A DNA stretch of 64,000 nt, from contig NZ_JBJQIK030000006.1 of assembly GCF_045984285.3 (NCBI RefSeq), positions 186,001 to 250,000 on the forward strand. Reading direction: 5' to 3'. Source of the stretch: Rugamonas sp045984285 (GTDB lineage: Bacteria; Pseudomonadota; Gammaproteobacteria; Burkholderiales; Burkholderiaceae_D). Below the pieces are notes generated by a model that was not told where the DNA came from, ran no database searches, and saw only the letters and a program-made list of their open reading frames with translations. Shown here in pieces: positions 26,579-35,871 of this stretch. A program made the position numbers and the translations under genes. Every line of letters begins with the position of its first letter. The stretch's first letter is position 1.

Positions 26579-26590
26579 TAACGATCGTTA
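26579..26590. promoter_or_regulatory. candidate TetR operator
   Basis: TAACGATCGTTA is a perfect 12-bp palindrome in the divergent SDR/TetR intergenic region, with a partial copy ATAACGAG just after it. Position and symmetry suit the TetR dimer encoded at 26673. Confidence 0.55.
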
Positions 26591-26672
26591 CAATAACGAG
26601 CAGTATATAATCCAGCGATGCGCCGTCAAGGATTTTTTGTAATGACCATTATGGAAAAATGGGGTTGAATGA

Positions 26673-27257
26673 ATGGGCCGTCACCGCGAATACGATGAAC
26701 AGAAGGTGCTGGATGCAGCGCTGTGCGTGTTCTGGCGCAAGGGCTATGAAGGCACGTCTTACGCCGACCTCACCGAAGCCGCCGGCGTGGAGCGGCCGGC
26801 CCTGTATTCGGCCTTCGGCAACAAGGAAGCGCTGTTCCGCCGCGTGCTGGAGCGCTATTCCGAACGCTTCATGACCCATATTCCGGAAGCCCTGCAACTG
26901 CCTACCGCGCGCGAAGTGGCCACTCACCTGCTGTACCGCTCCATCGAGATCAACACGCGTTTTCCGGACCACCAGGGCTGCCTCGGCATCAACGGCGCCA
27001 TGGCGGGAGCGGACGAATCGGAGGCCGTGCGCCAGACGCTCATCGAGTTCCGCGCAGCCAGCGAGGCGCAGCTGCGGGAGCGGCTGGAAAGGGCGAAGGC
27101 GGAGGGCGACCTGCCGCAAAGCGCCAAGCCGGCCGCCCTGGCCGCCTTCCTGATGGCCGTCCTGCACGGCATGGCGGTGCAGGCCAAGGCCGGTTTCAGC
27201 CGCGAGATGCTGGAAGAGGTGGCGGAACAGGCGCTGGCCGCATGGCCCGGGACATGA
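26673..27257 (+). CDS. TetR/AcrR family transcriptional regulator
   Basis: A 194-residue TetR-type repressor. The N-terminal HTH (DAALCVFWRKGYEGTSYADL, then VERPALYSAFGNKEALFRRVL) is canonical; the remainder is an all-helical ligand domain with a GCLGINGAMAG segment common in the subgroup regulating oxidoreductase genes. Two ATG codons occur in different frames here; 26673 gives the intact HTH. It is divergent from the SDR at 26549, so autoregulation plus SDR repression through the TAACGATCGTTA site is likely. Confidence 0.92.
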   Translation: MGRHREYDEQKVLDAALCVFWRKGYEGTSYADLTEAAGVERPALYSAFGNKEALFRRVLERYSERFMTHIPEALQLPTAREVATHLLYRSIEINTRFPDHQGCLGINGAMAGADESEAVRQTLIEFRAASEAQLRERLERAKAEGDLPQSAKPAALAAFLMAVLHGMAVQAKAGFSREMLEEVAEQALAAWPGT

Positions 27258-27335
27258 CATACCCTTGCGGCGGAGATAGTTTAAGTTTAAAGTAAATGCT
27301 TGCAGCCTGAATGCCCCCAATCAGATAGGGTGAAC

Positions 27336-28961
27336 ATGAACAGAGCCACTGCAGCATTGACTGCCAGCGCGCACGTCGACACGTTTGCGCGCGACCATCT
27401 TCCCCCGGCCGGGCTATGGCCCGAACTGCTGTTCGAGCTGCCGGAACTTCAATACCCTGCGCGCCTGAACTGTGTGGCCGAGCTGCTCGACCGCGCCGTG
27501 CGCGAAGGCGACGGCGGCCGCCTGGCCATCCGCGGCGAACACCTGGCGTGGACCTACGCGGAACTGGCGGCCCAGGTCGACCGCATCGCCAATGTGCTGC
27601 GCCGTGACATGGGCCTGGTGCCGGGCAACCGCGTGCTGCTGCGCGGCGCCAACTGCCCGATGATGGCGGCCGCCATTCTCGCCGTGTTCAAGGCGGGCTG
27701 CGTTGCCGTGCCCACCATGCCGCTGCTGCGCGCGCGGGAACTCGGCATCATCATGGAGAAGGCGCAGGTCAATGCCGTGCTGTGCGCAGCGCCGCTGCGC
27801 GCCGAAATGGAGGCGGCGCCCAACCGGCCTTCCCAGCTGTGCTGGTTCGACGATGCAGGTTCCCTCGATTCGCTGGAAGTGCGCATGTCGGCGCAGCCGC
27901 CCAGCTTCGAGGCCTGCGATACGGCGGCGGACGATGTGTGCCTGATCAGCTTCACGTCCGGTACCACCGGCGTGCCGAAGGGGACGATGCACTTCCATCG
28001 CGATATTCTCGCCATCTGCGACTGCTTCCCGCGCCATACGCTGCGCTCCGAAGCGCAGGATGTGTTCATCGGCACGCCGCCGCTGGCCTTTACCTTCGGC
28101 CTCGGCGGGCTGCTGCTGTTTCCGCTGCGCGCCCGCGCCAGCACCGTGCTGCTGGAGAAGCTGACGCCGGAATCCCTGCTGCAGGCCATCGAGCGCTACC
28201 GCGCGACCGTCTGCTTTACGGCGCCCACCTTCTACCGGCAGATGGCGGCGCTGGCGCCGAAGTACGATCTGGCCAGCCTGCGCAAGACCGTATCCGCCGG
28301 CGAAGCGCTGCCGGTGGCAACGCGCGAAAGCTGGCAGCAGGCCACCGGCCTGCGCATGATCGACGGCATCGGCGCCACCGAGATGCTGCACATCTTTATT
28401 TCGGCTGCCGGCGACGAGATCCGGTCCGGAGCGACCGGCAAGCCGGTGCCGGGCTACCGCGCCTGCATCCTCGATGTGGACGGCCAGCCCTGTCCGCCGG
28501 GCGTGATCGGCCGCCTGGCCGTGAAAGGGCCTACCGGATGCCGTTACCTGGACGACGAGCGCCAGCGCGACTATGTGTTCCAGGGCTGGAACCTGACCGG
28601 CGACGCCTATGAGATGGATGCGGACGGCTACTTCATCTACCGCTCGCGCACCGACGACATGATTATCTCCGCAGGCTACAACATCGCCGGGCCCGAGGTG
28701 GAGGATGCGCTGCTGCGCCATCCGGCCGTGGCCGAATGCGGCGTGGTGGGCAGGCCGGACGAGGAGCGCGGCCAGATCGTTGCGGCGCATGTGGTGCTGA
28801 AGGCTGGGCACGAGCCATCGGCGGAACTGGCGGCGGCGCTGCAGGAGTTCGTGAAGCAGCAGATCGCACCTTATAAATATCCGCGCGCAGTGCAGTTCCA
28901 TGCCGCCTTGCCGCGCACCGAAACGGGCAAGCTGCAGCGTTTCAAACTGAGGACAGCATGA
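27336..28961 (+). CDS. aryl-CoA ligase (benzoate / 2-aminobenzoate-CoA ligase type)
   Basis: A 541-residue AMP-forming acyl-CoA synthetase. The ATP-binding motif is SFTSGTTGVPKGTMH; other motifs are IDGIGATEMLHIF, LTGDAYEMDADGYF, RTDDMIISAGYNIAGPEVE and the C-terminal PRTETGKLQRFKL with the adenylation Lys. The sequence fits the benzoate-CoA ligase group; because the next gene is a 2-aminobenzoyl-CoA monooxygenase/reductase-type fusion, the substrate is probably anthranilate. ATG 27336 has AGGGTG upstream. An AT-rich GTTTAA-GTTTAAA-GTAAA stretch (27279-27295) precedes it and could be the operator for the operon's MarR regulator. Confidence 0.88.
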   Translation: MNRATAALTASAHVDTFARDHLPPAGLWPELLFELPELQYPARLNCVAELLDRAVREGDGGRLAIRGEHLAWTYAELAAQVDRIANVLRRDMGLVPGNRVLLRGANCPMMAAAILAVFKAGCVAVPTMPLLRARELGIIMEKAQVNAVLCAAPLRAEMEAAPNRPSQLCWFDDAGSLDSLEVRMSAQPPSFEACDTAADDVCLISFTSGTTGVPKGTMHFHRDILAICDCFPRHTLRSEAQDVFIGTPPLAFTFGLGGLLLFPLRARASTVLLEKLTPESLLQAIERYRATVCFTAPTFYRQMAALAPKYDLASLRKTVSAGEALPVATRESWQQATGLRMIDGIGATEMLHIFISAAGDEIRSGATGKPVPGYRACILDVDGQPCPPGVIGRLAVKGPTGCRYLDDERQRDYVFQGWNLTGDAYEMDADGYFIYRSRTDDMIISAGYNIAGPEVEDALLRHPAVAECGVVGRPDEERGQIVAAHVVLKAGHEPSAELAAALQEFVKQQIAPYKYPRAVQFHAALPRTETGKLQRFKLRTA

Positions 28962-31333
28962 ATATCCTGTGCATTGGCGGCGGCCCGGCAGGGCTGTATT
29001 TCGGCCTGCTGATGAAGAAGCAGAACCCCGGCCACCGTGTGGTGGTGGTGGAGCGCAACCGTCCTTACGATACCTTCGGCTGGGGCGTGGTGTTTTCCGA
29101 CCAGACCCTGGGCAACCTGGTTAACGCCGACGAGCCGACGGCGAAGGAGATCCTGCAATCCTTCAACCACTGGGACGATATCGATGTCTGGTTCAAGGGC
29201 AGCAAGGTCACATCGGGCGGTCACGGCTTCTGCGGCATCGGCCGCAAGCGCCTGCTGAATATCCTGCAGAAGCGCTGCGAAGCGCTGGGCGTGGAGCTGG
29301 TGTTCGAAACCAATGTGGAGGATGGCCAGGCGCTGGCCGATTTCTACCGCGCCGACCTGGTGATTGCCTCGGATGGCCTGAACAGCCGAATCCGCAGCCG
29401 CTACGAAGCCACCTTCCAGCCGGAGATCGAAGCGCGCCAGTGCCGCTTTGTATGGCTGGGCACCACGAAGAAGTTCGACGCCTTTACCTTCGACTTCCGC
29501 GAAACGGAGCATGGCTGGTTCCAGGCGCATATTTACCAGTACGACGGCGATACCTCGACCTTCATCGTGGAGACGCCGGAAAGCACCTGGCGTGCGGCGG
29601 GGCTGGACGCAATGACGCAGGAAGACAGCATCGCCTTCTGCGAGCGCCTGTTCGCGGACCGGCTGGAAGGGCACAAGCTGATGTCCAATGCCTCCCACCT
29701 GCGCGGTTCGGCGATGTGGATCACCTTCCCGCGCGTGGTGTGCCGCCAGTGGGTGCGCTGGAACGGCGATGTGCCGGTGGTGCTGATGGGGGACGCAGCG
29801 CACTCCGCGCATTTCTCCATCGGCTCCGGCACCAAGCTGGCGCTGGAGGACGCCATCGAGCTGGCGCGCTGCTTCGGTGAACACGGCAGCGATATTGCCG
29901 CCGCGCTGCAGGCGTATGAGGCATCGCGCTCCATCGAAGTGGTCAAGATCCAGAGCGCTGCGCGCAATTCGATGGAGTGGTTCGAGAACGTGAAGCGCTA
30001 CACGGCCATGGAAGCGCCGCAGTTTGCCTATTCCATGCTGACGCGCAGCCAGCGCCTGTCGCACGAAAACCTGCGCCTGCGCGATGCCGCCTACGTGGCG
30101 GACTATGAAAGCTGGTTCGCGCGCCGCGCTTTCGAGCAGGCGGAGCTGCCGCTGCCTGGCCATTTGGCCATTCCGCCGATGTTCACCCCGTTCAAGGTGC
30201 GCGGGCTCACGCTGAAGAACCGTATCGTCGTGTCGCCAATGGCGCAATACAGCGCGGTGGACGGCACGGTCGGCGACTACCACCTCGCGCACCTCGGCGC
30301 GCGCGCCATGGGCGGCGCCGCGATGGTGATGGCGGAGATGACCTGCGTGTCGGCCGATGCCCGCATTACGCCGTATTGCCCCGGCCTCTACACTCCCGAA
30401 CACACTGCGGCATGGAAGCGCATCGTCGATTTCGTGCATGCGAATACGGACGCGAAGATCGGCATGCAGCTCGGCCACGCAGGCGCCAAGGGCTCCACGC
30501 GCGCCATGTGGGACGGTATCGACCAGCCGCTGGATACCGGCAACTGGCCGCTGGTTTCCGCTTCGGAGCAGCAGTACCTGGCCGGTGTATCGCAGCTGGC
30601 GCGGGAAGCCGGCGCGGACGACATGCGCCGTATCGAGGACGATTTTGTGCGCGCCACGCTGGCCGCCGAGCATGCCGGCTTCGACTGGCTGGAACTGCAT
30701 TGCGCCCATGGCTACCTGCTGTCCTCTTTTATTTCGCCGCTGACCAATCAACGCACGGACGAATACGGCGGCAGCCTCGAGAACCGCTGCCGCTTCCCGC
30801 TGCGCGTGTTCGCGGCAATGCGCGCAGCATGGCCGGTGCACAAGCCAATGAGCGTGCGCATTTCGGCGCATGACTGGGTGGAGGGCGGCATTACGCCCGA
30901 CGATGCGGTGCAGATCGCGCGCCTGTTCCGCCAGGCCGGCGCCGATGTTGTGGATTGTTCCTCGGGCCAGGTGAGCAAGCGCGAGAAACCCATCTACGGC
31001 CGCATGTTCCAGACGCCGTTTGCCGACCGCGTACGCAACGAGGCCGGCGTGGCGACCATGGCTGTCGGCTCCATCTTCGAGGCGGACCATGCCAACGGCA
31101 TCATCGCCGCAGGCCGGGCAGACCTGTGCGCGGTGGGCCGTCCGCATCTGGCCAACCCGGCGTGGACGCTGGCGGAGGCCGCGCGCATCGGCTACCGCGC
31201 GGTGCCCTGGCCCAGGCAGTACCTGCCGGGCAAGCAGCAGCTGGAACGCAATCTGGAACGCGAACGGCAGATGGCTGCCGCAAGCAGCGGCCTGACTCCG
31301 CAGCAGGTCGCGGCGAAACTACTGGAGGGATAG
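28958..31333 (+). CDS. bifunctional aryl-CoA hydroxylase/oxidoreductase (2-aminobenzoyl-CoA monooxygenase/reductase type)
   Basis: A 791-residue two-domain flavoprotein. Residues 1-~400 form an FAD monooxygenase of the PHBH fold (CIGGGPAGLYFGLLMKK, GDAAHSAHFSIGSGTKLALE). Residues ~405-791 form an old-yellow-enzyme FMN domain (FTPFKVRGLTLKNRIVVSPM, GMQLGHAGAKGS, HCAHGYLLSSFISPLTNQR). This fusion is known in enzymes that hydroxylate 2-aminobenzoyl-CoA (or salicylyl-CoA) and then reduce the ring. The expected product from anthraniloyl-CoA is a 2-amino-5-oxocyclohexene carboxyl-CoA. The ATG overlaps the ligase TGA by 4 bp, so the two are translationally coupled. Confidence 0.92.
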   Translation: MNILCIGGGPAGLYFGLLMKKQNPGHRVVVVERNRPYDTFGWGVVFSDQTLGNLVNADEPTAKEILQSFNHWDDIDVWFKGSKVTSGGHGFCGIGRKRLLNILQKRCEALGVELVFETNVEDGQALADFYRADLVIASDGLNSRIRSRYEATFQPEIEARQCRFVWLGTTKKFDAFTFDFRETEHGWFQAHIYQYDGDTSTFIVETPESTWRAAGLDAMTQEDSIAFCERLFADRLEGHKLMSNASHLRGSAMWITFPRVVCRQWVRWNGDVPVVLMGDAAHSAHFSIGSGTKLALEDAIELARCFGEHGSDIAAALQAYEASRSIEVVKIQSAARNSMEWFENVKRYTAMEAPQFAYSMLTRSQRLSHENLRLRDAAYVADYESWFARRAFEQAELPLPGHLAIPPMFTPFKVRGLTLKNRIVVSPMAQYSAVDGTVGDYHLAHLGARAMGGAAMVMAEMTCVSADARITPYCPGLYTPEHTAAWKRIVDFVHANTDAKIGMQLGHAGAKGSTRAMWDGIDQPLDTGNWPLVSASEQQYLAGVSQLAREAGADDMRRIEDDFVRATLAAEHAGFDWLELHCAHGYLLSSFISPLTNQRTDEYGGSLENRCRFPLRVFAAMRAAWPVHKPMSVRISAHDWVEGGITPDDAVQIARLFRQAGADVVDCSSGQVSKREKPIYGRMFQTPFADRVRNEAGVATMAVGSIFEADHANGIIAAGRADLCAVGRPHLANPAWTLAEAARIGYRAVPWPRQYLPGKQQLERNLERERQMAAASSGLTPQQVAAKLLEG

Positions 31334-31335
31334 CA

Positions 31336-32091
31336 GTGGCAGCACTCGATGGAAAACATGCACTGGTGACGGGCGGCAGCCGCGGCATCGGCGCGGCCTG
31401 CGCCAAGGCGCTGCTGGCGCAGGGCGCCACCGTTACGATTGCAGGACGCGACAGCGCGGCCCTCGGCAACGCCGCACAGACACTGGGCGGCAAGGTAAGG
31501 ACGCTGGTGCTGGACGTTTGCGACGAGGCGGCGGTGCAGCGCGCCTTCGCGCAGCTCGGCGCCGTCGATATCCTTGTCAACAATGCGGGGCAGGCCGTGG
31601 CGGCGCCGTTCCTCAAGACCAGCGCAGCGCAATGGCGCGAGATGCTGGATGTGAACCTGGGCGGCACTTTCCACTGCACGCAGGCGGCCTTGCCCGGCAT
31701 GCTCGCCGCAGGCTGGGGGCGCATCGTCAATATCGCCTCCACGGCCGGACTGACGGGCTACCGCTACGTGAGCGCCTACACCGCCGCCAAGCACGGCGTG
31801 ATCGGGCTGACCCGTGCCCTGGCGCTGGAGCTCGCGACGAAAGGCGTGACGGTGAACGCCGTCTGCCCCGGCTTCACCGAAACCGACATCGTGCGCGGCG
31901 CAGTTGCCAACATCATGCAGAAGACCGGCCGCAGCGAACAGGAGGCGCGTGCCGAACTGGCTGCGAACAATCCGCAGCAGCGCCTGGTGCAGCCGGAAGA
32001 AGTGGCGAATACGGTGGCATGGCTCTGCATGCCCGAAAGCGCCGCCATGAACGGACAAGCCATCGCCGTCGCCGGCGGTGAAGTGATGTAA
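31336..32091 (+). CDS. SDR family 3-hydroxyacyl-CoA dehydrogenase-like protein
   Basis: A 251-residue SDR starting with GTG at 31336, 2 bp after the preceding stop, with GGAGGG as ribosome binding site. It shows VTGGSRGIGAACAKAL, VNNAGQAV, the active-site YTAAK and a FabG/hydroxybutyrate-dehydrogenase-like PGFTETDIVRG segment. In this operon it probably oxidises or reduces an alicyclic 3-hydroxyacyl-CoA intermediate after ring dearomatisation; that step is inferred from context. Confidence 0.88.
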   Translation: MAALDGKHALVTGGSRGIGAACAKALLAQGATVTIAGRDSAALGNAAQTLGGKVRTLVLDVCDEAAVQRAFAQLGAVDILVNNAGQAVAAPFLKTSAAQWREMLDVNLGGTFHCTQAALPGMLAAGWGRIVNIASTAGLTGYRYVSAYTAAKHGVIGLTRALALELATKGVTVNAVCPGFTETDIVRGAVANIMQKTGRSEQEARAELAANNPQQRLVQPEEVANTVAWLCMPESAAMNGQAIAVAGGEVM

Positions 32092-32101
32092 GGAAGAGAC
32101 C

Positions 32102-32626
32102 ATGGCACTGAACGAACAGCCAGCCGCTACGCCGAACGAGCCGGTGCTCGACCTGGAGAGCCGACTCACGAGCGACCATCACCAGTCGCTCAAGCTTTGG
32201 CTGCGCATGCTGTCCTGCACCACGAAGATCGAAGCGGAAATCCGCAGCCGCCTGCGCGCGCAGTTCGGCATCACCTTGCCGCGCTTCGACCTGATGGCGC
32301 AGCTGGAGCGCTATCCGGAAGGGCTGCGCATGGGCGAGCTGTCGCGCCGCATGATGGTCACGGGCGGCAACGTCACCGGCATTACCGACCAGCTGGAACA
32401 GGAAAAGCTCGTGATGCGCGTGCCCGATCCGAAGGACGGCCGCGCCTACAGCGTGAAGCTCACAGCGGCCGGCCGCGAAGCCTTCAGCGCGATGGCGCAG
32501 GTGCATGAAGGCTGGGTGGCCGAGCTGCTGCAGGAGATGACGGTGGATGAGAAGGGCCAGCTGATCGACCTGCTGTCCCGCATGAAGGACCAGTTATACG
32601 CCCGTGAAGCAAAGGATAAACCATGA
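32102..32626 (+). CDS. MarR family transcriptional regulator
   Basis: A 174-residue winged-helix MarR regulator: LPRFDLMAQLERYPEGLRMG, the recognition helix RRMMVTGGNVTGITDQLE and the wing RVPDPKDGRAYSVKLT. MarR proteins in aromatic-CoA operons are usually repressors released by the aryl-CoA product of the ligase. It lies inside the operon it presumably controls, 10 bp after the SDR, and its TGA overlaps the next ATG by 4 bp. Confidence 0.92.
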   Translation: MALNEQPAATPNEPVLDLESRLTSDHHQSLKLWLRMLSCTTKIEAEIRSRLRAQFGITLPRFDLMAQLERYPEGLRMGELSRRMMVTGGNVTGITDQLEQEKLVMRVPDPKDGRAYSVKLTAAGREAFSAMAQVHEGWVAELLQEMTVDEKGQLIDLLSRMKDQLYAREAKDKP

Positions 32627-33477
32627 AATACCTGCAAGGACAGGCGCACCAGCTGCCAGGCAACCGCACGGCGCTGGCCGGATATGCCGCCCGCCACTTT
32701 CTCTTCGCCGTCGATGAAGGCGTGGCCACGCTGACGCTGAACCGTCCCGACCGCAAGAATCCACTGACCTTCGACTCCTATGCCGAGCTGCGCGAGCTGT
32801 TCCGCGAGCTGGCCCATGCAGACGACGTGAAAGCCATCGTCATCACCGGCGCGGGTGAAAACTTCTGCTCGGGCGGCGATGTGCACGAAATTATCGGCCC
32901 GCTGACCAAGTTAGATATGCCCGGCCTGCTGGCCTTCACCCGCATGACGGGCGACGTGGTGAAAGCGATGCGCGCCTGCCCGCAGCCCATCATCGCCGCG
33001 GTGGACGGCGTGTGCGCCGGCGCCGGTTCCATGCTGGCGCTGGCCTCCGACATCCGCTTCGGGACGGAGCGCAGCAAAACCGCCTTCCTGTTCACCCGTG
33101 TTGGCCTGGCCGGCTGCGATATGGGCGCCTGCGCATTGCTGCCGCGCGTGATCGGGCAGGGCCGCGCGGCGGAGCTGCTGTATTCCGGGCGCTCGATGGG
33201 CGGCGCCGAAGGTGAGCGCTGGGGATTCTTCAACCGCCTGCACGATCCGGCCGAGCTGCTGGCCGACGCGCAAGGCTTCGCGCGCAGCCTGGCGCACGGC
33301 CCCACCTTTGCGCACGGCATGACCAAGAAGATGATGCAGCAGGAATGGAATATGGGCGTGGATGAAGCGATTGAAGCCGAGGCGCAGGCCCAGGCCATCT
33401 GCATGGCGACCAACGATTTCCACCGCGCCTATCACGCTTTCGTTGCGCGCCAGCGTCCGCAGTTCGAGGGAGATTGA
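32623..33477 (+). CDS. enoyl-CoA hydratase family protein
   Basis: A 284-residue crotonase-fold protein. The oxyanion-hole segment VITGAGENFCSGGDVHEI and AAVDGVCAGAGSMLALASDI are well conserved, with RVGLAGCDMGACALLPRVIG following. The N-terminus is ~35 residues longer than a minimal hydratase. In the operon it would hydrate an unsaturated ring-CoA or cleave the ring hydrolytically. It overlaps the MarR stop by 4 bp and is followed after 2 bp by the acyl-CoA dehydrogenase. Confidence 0.9.
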   Translation: MKYLQGQAHQLPGNRTALAGYAARHFLFAVDEGVATLTLNRPDRKNPLTFDSYAELRELFRELAHADDVKAIVITGAGENFCSGGDVHEIIGPLTKLDMPGLLAFTRMTGDVVKAMRACPQPIIAAVDGVCAGAGSMLALASDIRFGTERSKTAFLFTRVGLAGCDMGACALLPRVIGQGRAAELLYSGRSMGGAEGERWGFFNRLHDPAELLADAQGFARSLAHGPTFAHGMTKKMMQQEWNMGVDEAIEAEAQAQAICMATNDFHRAYHAFVARQRPQFEGD

Positions 33478-33479
33478 AC

Positions 33480-34646
33480 ATGGCGGACAAGGATTACCTC
33501 GGCTGGCCTTTCTTCGCCCCGCAGCACGCAGCGCTGGAACAGGAACTCGATGCCTGGGCAGCCCGCCATGTGCGCGATGCGCACGGCAGCGATGTGGATG
33601 CGGTGTGCCGCACACTGGTGCGCCAGCTGGGCGAGGGCGGCTGGCTGCGCCACGCCGTCGGCGGCACGCAGCACGGCGGCGCGCACGAAGCCATCGATAC
33701 CCGCGCCATCTGCCTGATCCGCGAAACCCTGGCCCGCCATTCCGGGCTGGCCGATTTCGCGTTTGCCATGCAGGGCCTGGGTTCCGGCGCCATCAGCCTG
33801 TTCGGCAGCGAAGCCAACCGCAGCGAGTACCTGCCGCGTGTCGCGCGCGGTGAGGCGATTGCGGCCTTTGCGCTGTCCGAGCCGCAGGCCGGTTCCGATG
33901 TCGCCGCCATGCAGTGCGCGGCGGTGCAGGACGGCGGCGGCTATGTGCTGAACGGCGAAAAAACCTGGATTTCCAACGGCGGCATCGCCGATTTCTACGT
34001 GGTGTTCGCGCGCACCGGAGAAGCGCCCGGCGCCCGCGGTATCAGCGCCTTCATCGTCGATGCGGACACGCCGGGTTTCGATGCATCGGAACGGATCAAT
34101 GTGATTGCACCGCACCCGCTTGCAACGCTGCGCTTCAATAACTGCCGCGTGCCGGCGGCCAAACGCCTGGGCGAAGCGGGGCAGGGCTTCAAGGTGGCGA
34201 TGGCGACGCTGGACGTGTTCCGCACCTCGGTCGCGGCGGCATCGCTGGGCTTCGCGCGCCGCGCCTTCGACGAAGCGCTGGCCCATGCGACATCGCGCAA
34301 GATGTTCGGCCAGACCCTGGCCGACTTCCAGCTCACGCAGGCCAAGCTGGCGCAAATGGCGGCGGGCATCGATGCCGCCGCGCTGCTGACGTATCGCGCC
34401 GCCTGGCAGCGCGACCAGGGCCGCAAGGTAACGAAAGAAGCCGCGATGGCCAAGATGCAGGCGACGGAAACGGCGCAGCAGGTCATCGATGCGGCGGTGC
34501 AGATGTTCGGCGGACTGGGCGTGGTCAGCGAGCATCCGGTGGAGCGTCTGTACCGGGAAATCCGCGCCCTGCGCATTTATGAAGGCGCCACCGAAGTCCA
34601 GCAACTGATCATCGCGCGCGAACTGCTGCGCGACAGCACGCCATAA
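33480..34646 (+). CDS. acyl-CoA dehydrogenase family protein
   Basis: A 388-residue flavin-dependent acyl-CoA dehydrogenase. FAD/substrate motifs include FALSEPQAGSDVAAMQ, NGEKTWISNGGIADFYVVFA, KMFGQTLADFQLTQAKLAQM, the helix VQMFGGLGVVSEHPVERLYR and RIYEGATEVQQLIIARELL. It would introduce a double bond into an alicyclic or acyl-CoA intermediate. ATG 33480 has GAGGGAG upstream; a TTG 6 bp earlier is less likely. Confidence 0.92.
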   Translation: MADKDYLGWPFFAPQHAALEQELDAWAARHVRDAHGSDVDAVCRTLVRQLGEGGWLRHAVGGTQHGGAHEAIDTRAICLIRETLARHSGLADFAFAMQGLGSGAISLFGSEANRSEYLPRVARGEAIAAFALSEPQAGSDVAAMQCAAVQDGGGYVLNGEKTWISNGGIADFYVVFARTGEAPGARGISAFIVDADTPGFDASERINVIAPHPLATLRFNNCRVPAAKRLGEAGQGFKVAMATLDVFRTSVAAASLGFARRAFDEALAHATSRKMFGQTLADFQLTQAKLAQMAAGIDAAALLTYRAAWQRDQGRKVTKEAAMAKMQATETAQQVIDAAVQMFGGLGVVSEHPVERLYREIRALRIYEGATEVQQLIIARELLRDSTP

Positions 34647-34655
34647 GGAGACACA

Positions 34656-35057
34656 ATGCAGATTCTTCAACCGCCCGGATGGGCGCGTCCACGCGGCTAC
34701 AGCAATGGCATTGCCGCCGAGGGGCGCATGGTCTTCGTCAGCGGCATGGTGGGCTGGGATGCCGATTGCAAATTCCAGACCGGGGACTTTGCCGGGCAGG
34801 TGAAACAGGCGTTGCAGAACATCATCGCGGTGCTCGCGGAGGCCGGCGGACGGCCCGAACATATTGCACGCATGACATGGTACGTCGTGGACAAAGCCGA
34901 GTATGTGGGCGCTTACCGCCAGATCGGGGAAGTCTACCGGGAGCTCATCGGCCCGCATTATCCGGCCATGACGGCGGTGGAAGTGGCGGGCCTGCTTGAG
35001 CCGCAGGCCCGCGTGGAGATTGAGGTCACAGCTGTTGTACCGGCATCGAAATTGTAA
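34656..35057 (+). CDS. RidA family (enamine/imine deaminase) protein
   Basis: A 133-residue YjgF/YER057c/UK114 protein. Conserved features are the N-terminal GYSNGIAAEGRMVFVSGMVG, KQALQNIIAVLAEAGG, the MTWYVVDKAEY strand and ARVEIEVTAV with the Arg that binds the carboxylate. RidA proteins hydrolyse reactive enamines/imines to ketones and ammonia. The predicted product of the fused hydroxylase/reductase upstream is a cyclic enamine, so a dedicated deaminating role here is attractive but unproven. It is the last gene of the operon. Confidence 0.92.
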   Translation: MQILQPPGWARPRGYSNGIAAEGRMVFVSGMVGWDADCKFQTGDFAGQVKQALQNIIAVLAEAGGRPEHIARMTWYVVDKAEYVGAYRQIGEVYRELIGPHYPAMTAVEVAGLLEPQARVEIEVTAVVPASKL

Positions 35058-35148
35058 AAATTGTAATGCAATAAAGGATAAACAATATGACAATGTGCTA
35101 GAGTAGCTCCAGTCGTCGTTTGTCCTCTACCGATCCCGAGGTGTCACC

Positions 35149-35871
35149 ATGCAACATTCCGCCAAAGGCCTTGCCGGCGTCCTGCTCGCCGGCTTGCTGC
35201 TTGCACCGTTTACGTCCGTTCACGCGGATTCCTCGCTGCTGACGGCGGCCAACCGCAGCCAGCTGCAAACCTGGCTGGGGCAGGGCGATCTGGCGTTGAC
35301 GAACATTTATACCAAGCAGGCCGGCCATACGGCGGCGGATTTTCACCAGGCGGTGGACGGCAAGGGGCGCACCTTCTCCATCATGGAGGCCACCAATGCA
35401 CAGGGCGAAACCTTCATCGTGGGCGGCTACAACCCTGCCAGCTGGCAGTCTTCCGGCGGCTTCAACATGACGCCGGAAGACCGCGACCGCACCGCCTTCC
35501 TGTTCAACCTGAGTACGGGATCGCTGCACCGGCAGACGCTGAAGAACTTCGTGTTCGACACGCTGGGCGCCTACCAGACCTATAACGCGGCGAACTACGG
35601 TCCGACTTTCGGATGGGGGCACGACCTGTTCGTGCCGAACGACCTGACCAACGGCGGCATTTCCCTGCTGTACTCCTACATCGAGCCGGACGGCAGCCAT
35701 TTCAACACCAGCCTGCTGGACGGTACACCCTATGTATCGCCGAACATTACCTTCGGCGCCATGGAGATCTACCTGATCAACGCCGTGCCCGAGCCTTCGG
35801 CCTACGGCATGTTGGCTGCGGGGCTCGCCGTGGCCGGTGTTGCGGCGCGCCGCCGGCGCGGCAAAGCATGA
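35149..35871 (+). CDS. PEP-CTERM sorting domain-containing protein
   Basis: A 240-residue exported protein. The signal peptide (GLAGVLLAGLLLAPFTSVHA) is followed by a ~190-residue domain of unknown function (TAADFHQAVDGKGRTF, DDLT-like loops) and a C-terminal tripartite PEP-CTERM tag: VPEPSAYG, a hydrophobic helix (MLAAGLAVAGVAA) and RRRRGKA. The tag is the recognition signal for exosortase, and xrtB lies ~11 kb downstream. The TGA overlaps the ATG of the next gene by 4 bp. No sigma-54 promoter motif was evident upstream. Confidence 0.93.
   Translation: MQHSAKGLAGVLLAGLLLAPFTSVHADSSLLTAANRSQLQTWLGQGDLALTNIYTKQAGHTAADFHQAVDGKGRTFSIMEATNAQGETFIVGGYNPASWQSSGGFNMTPEDRDRTAFLFNLSTGSLHRQTLKNFVFDTLGAYQTYNAANYGPTFGWGHDLFVPNDLTNGGISLLYSYIEPDGSHFNTSLLDGTPYVSPNITFGAMEIYLINAVPEPSAYGMLAAGLAVAGVAARRRRGKA

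Noticed and set aside
35058..35148. Sigma-54 promoter before the PEP-CTERM gene
   Set aside because: PEP-CTERM genes in some lineages use PrsR/sigma-54, but no TGGCA-N7-TGC type element is present here.
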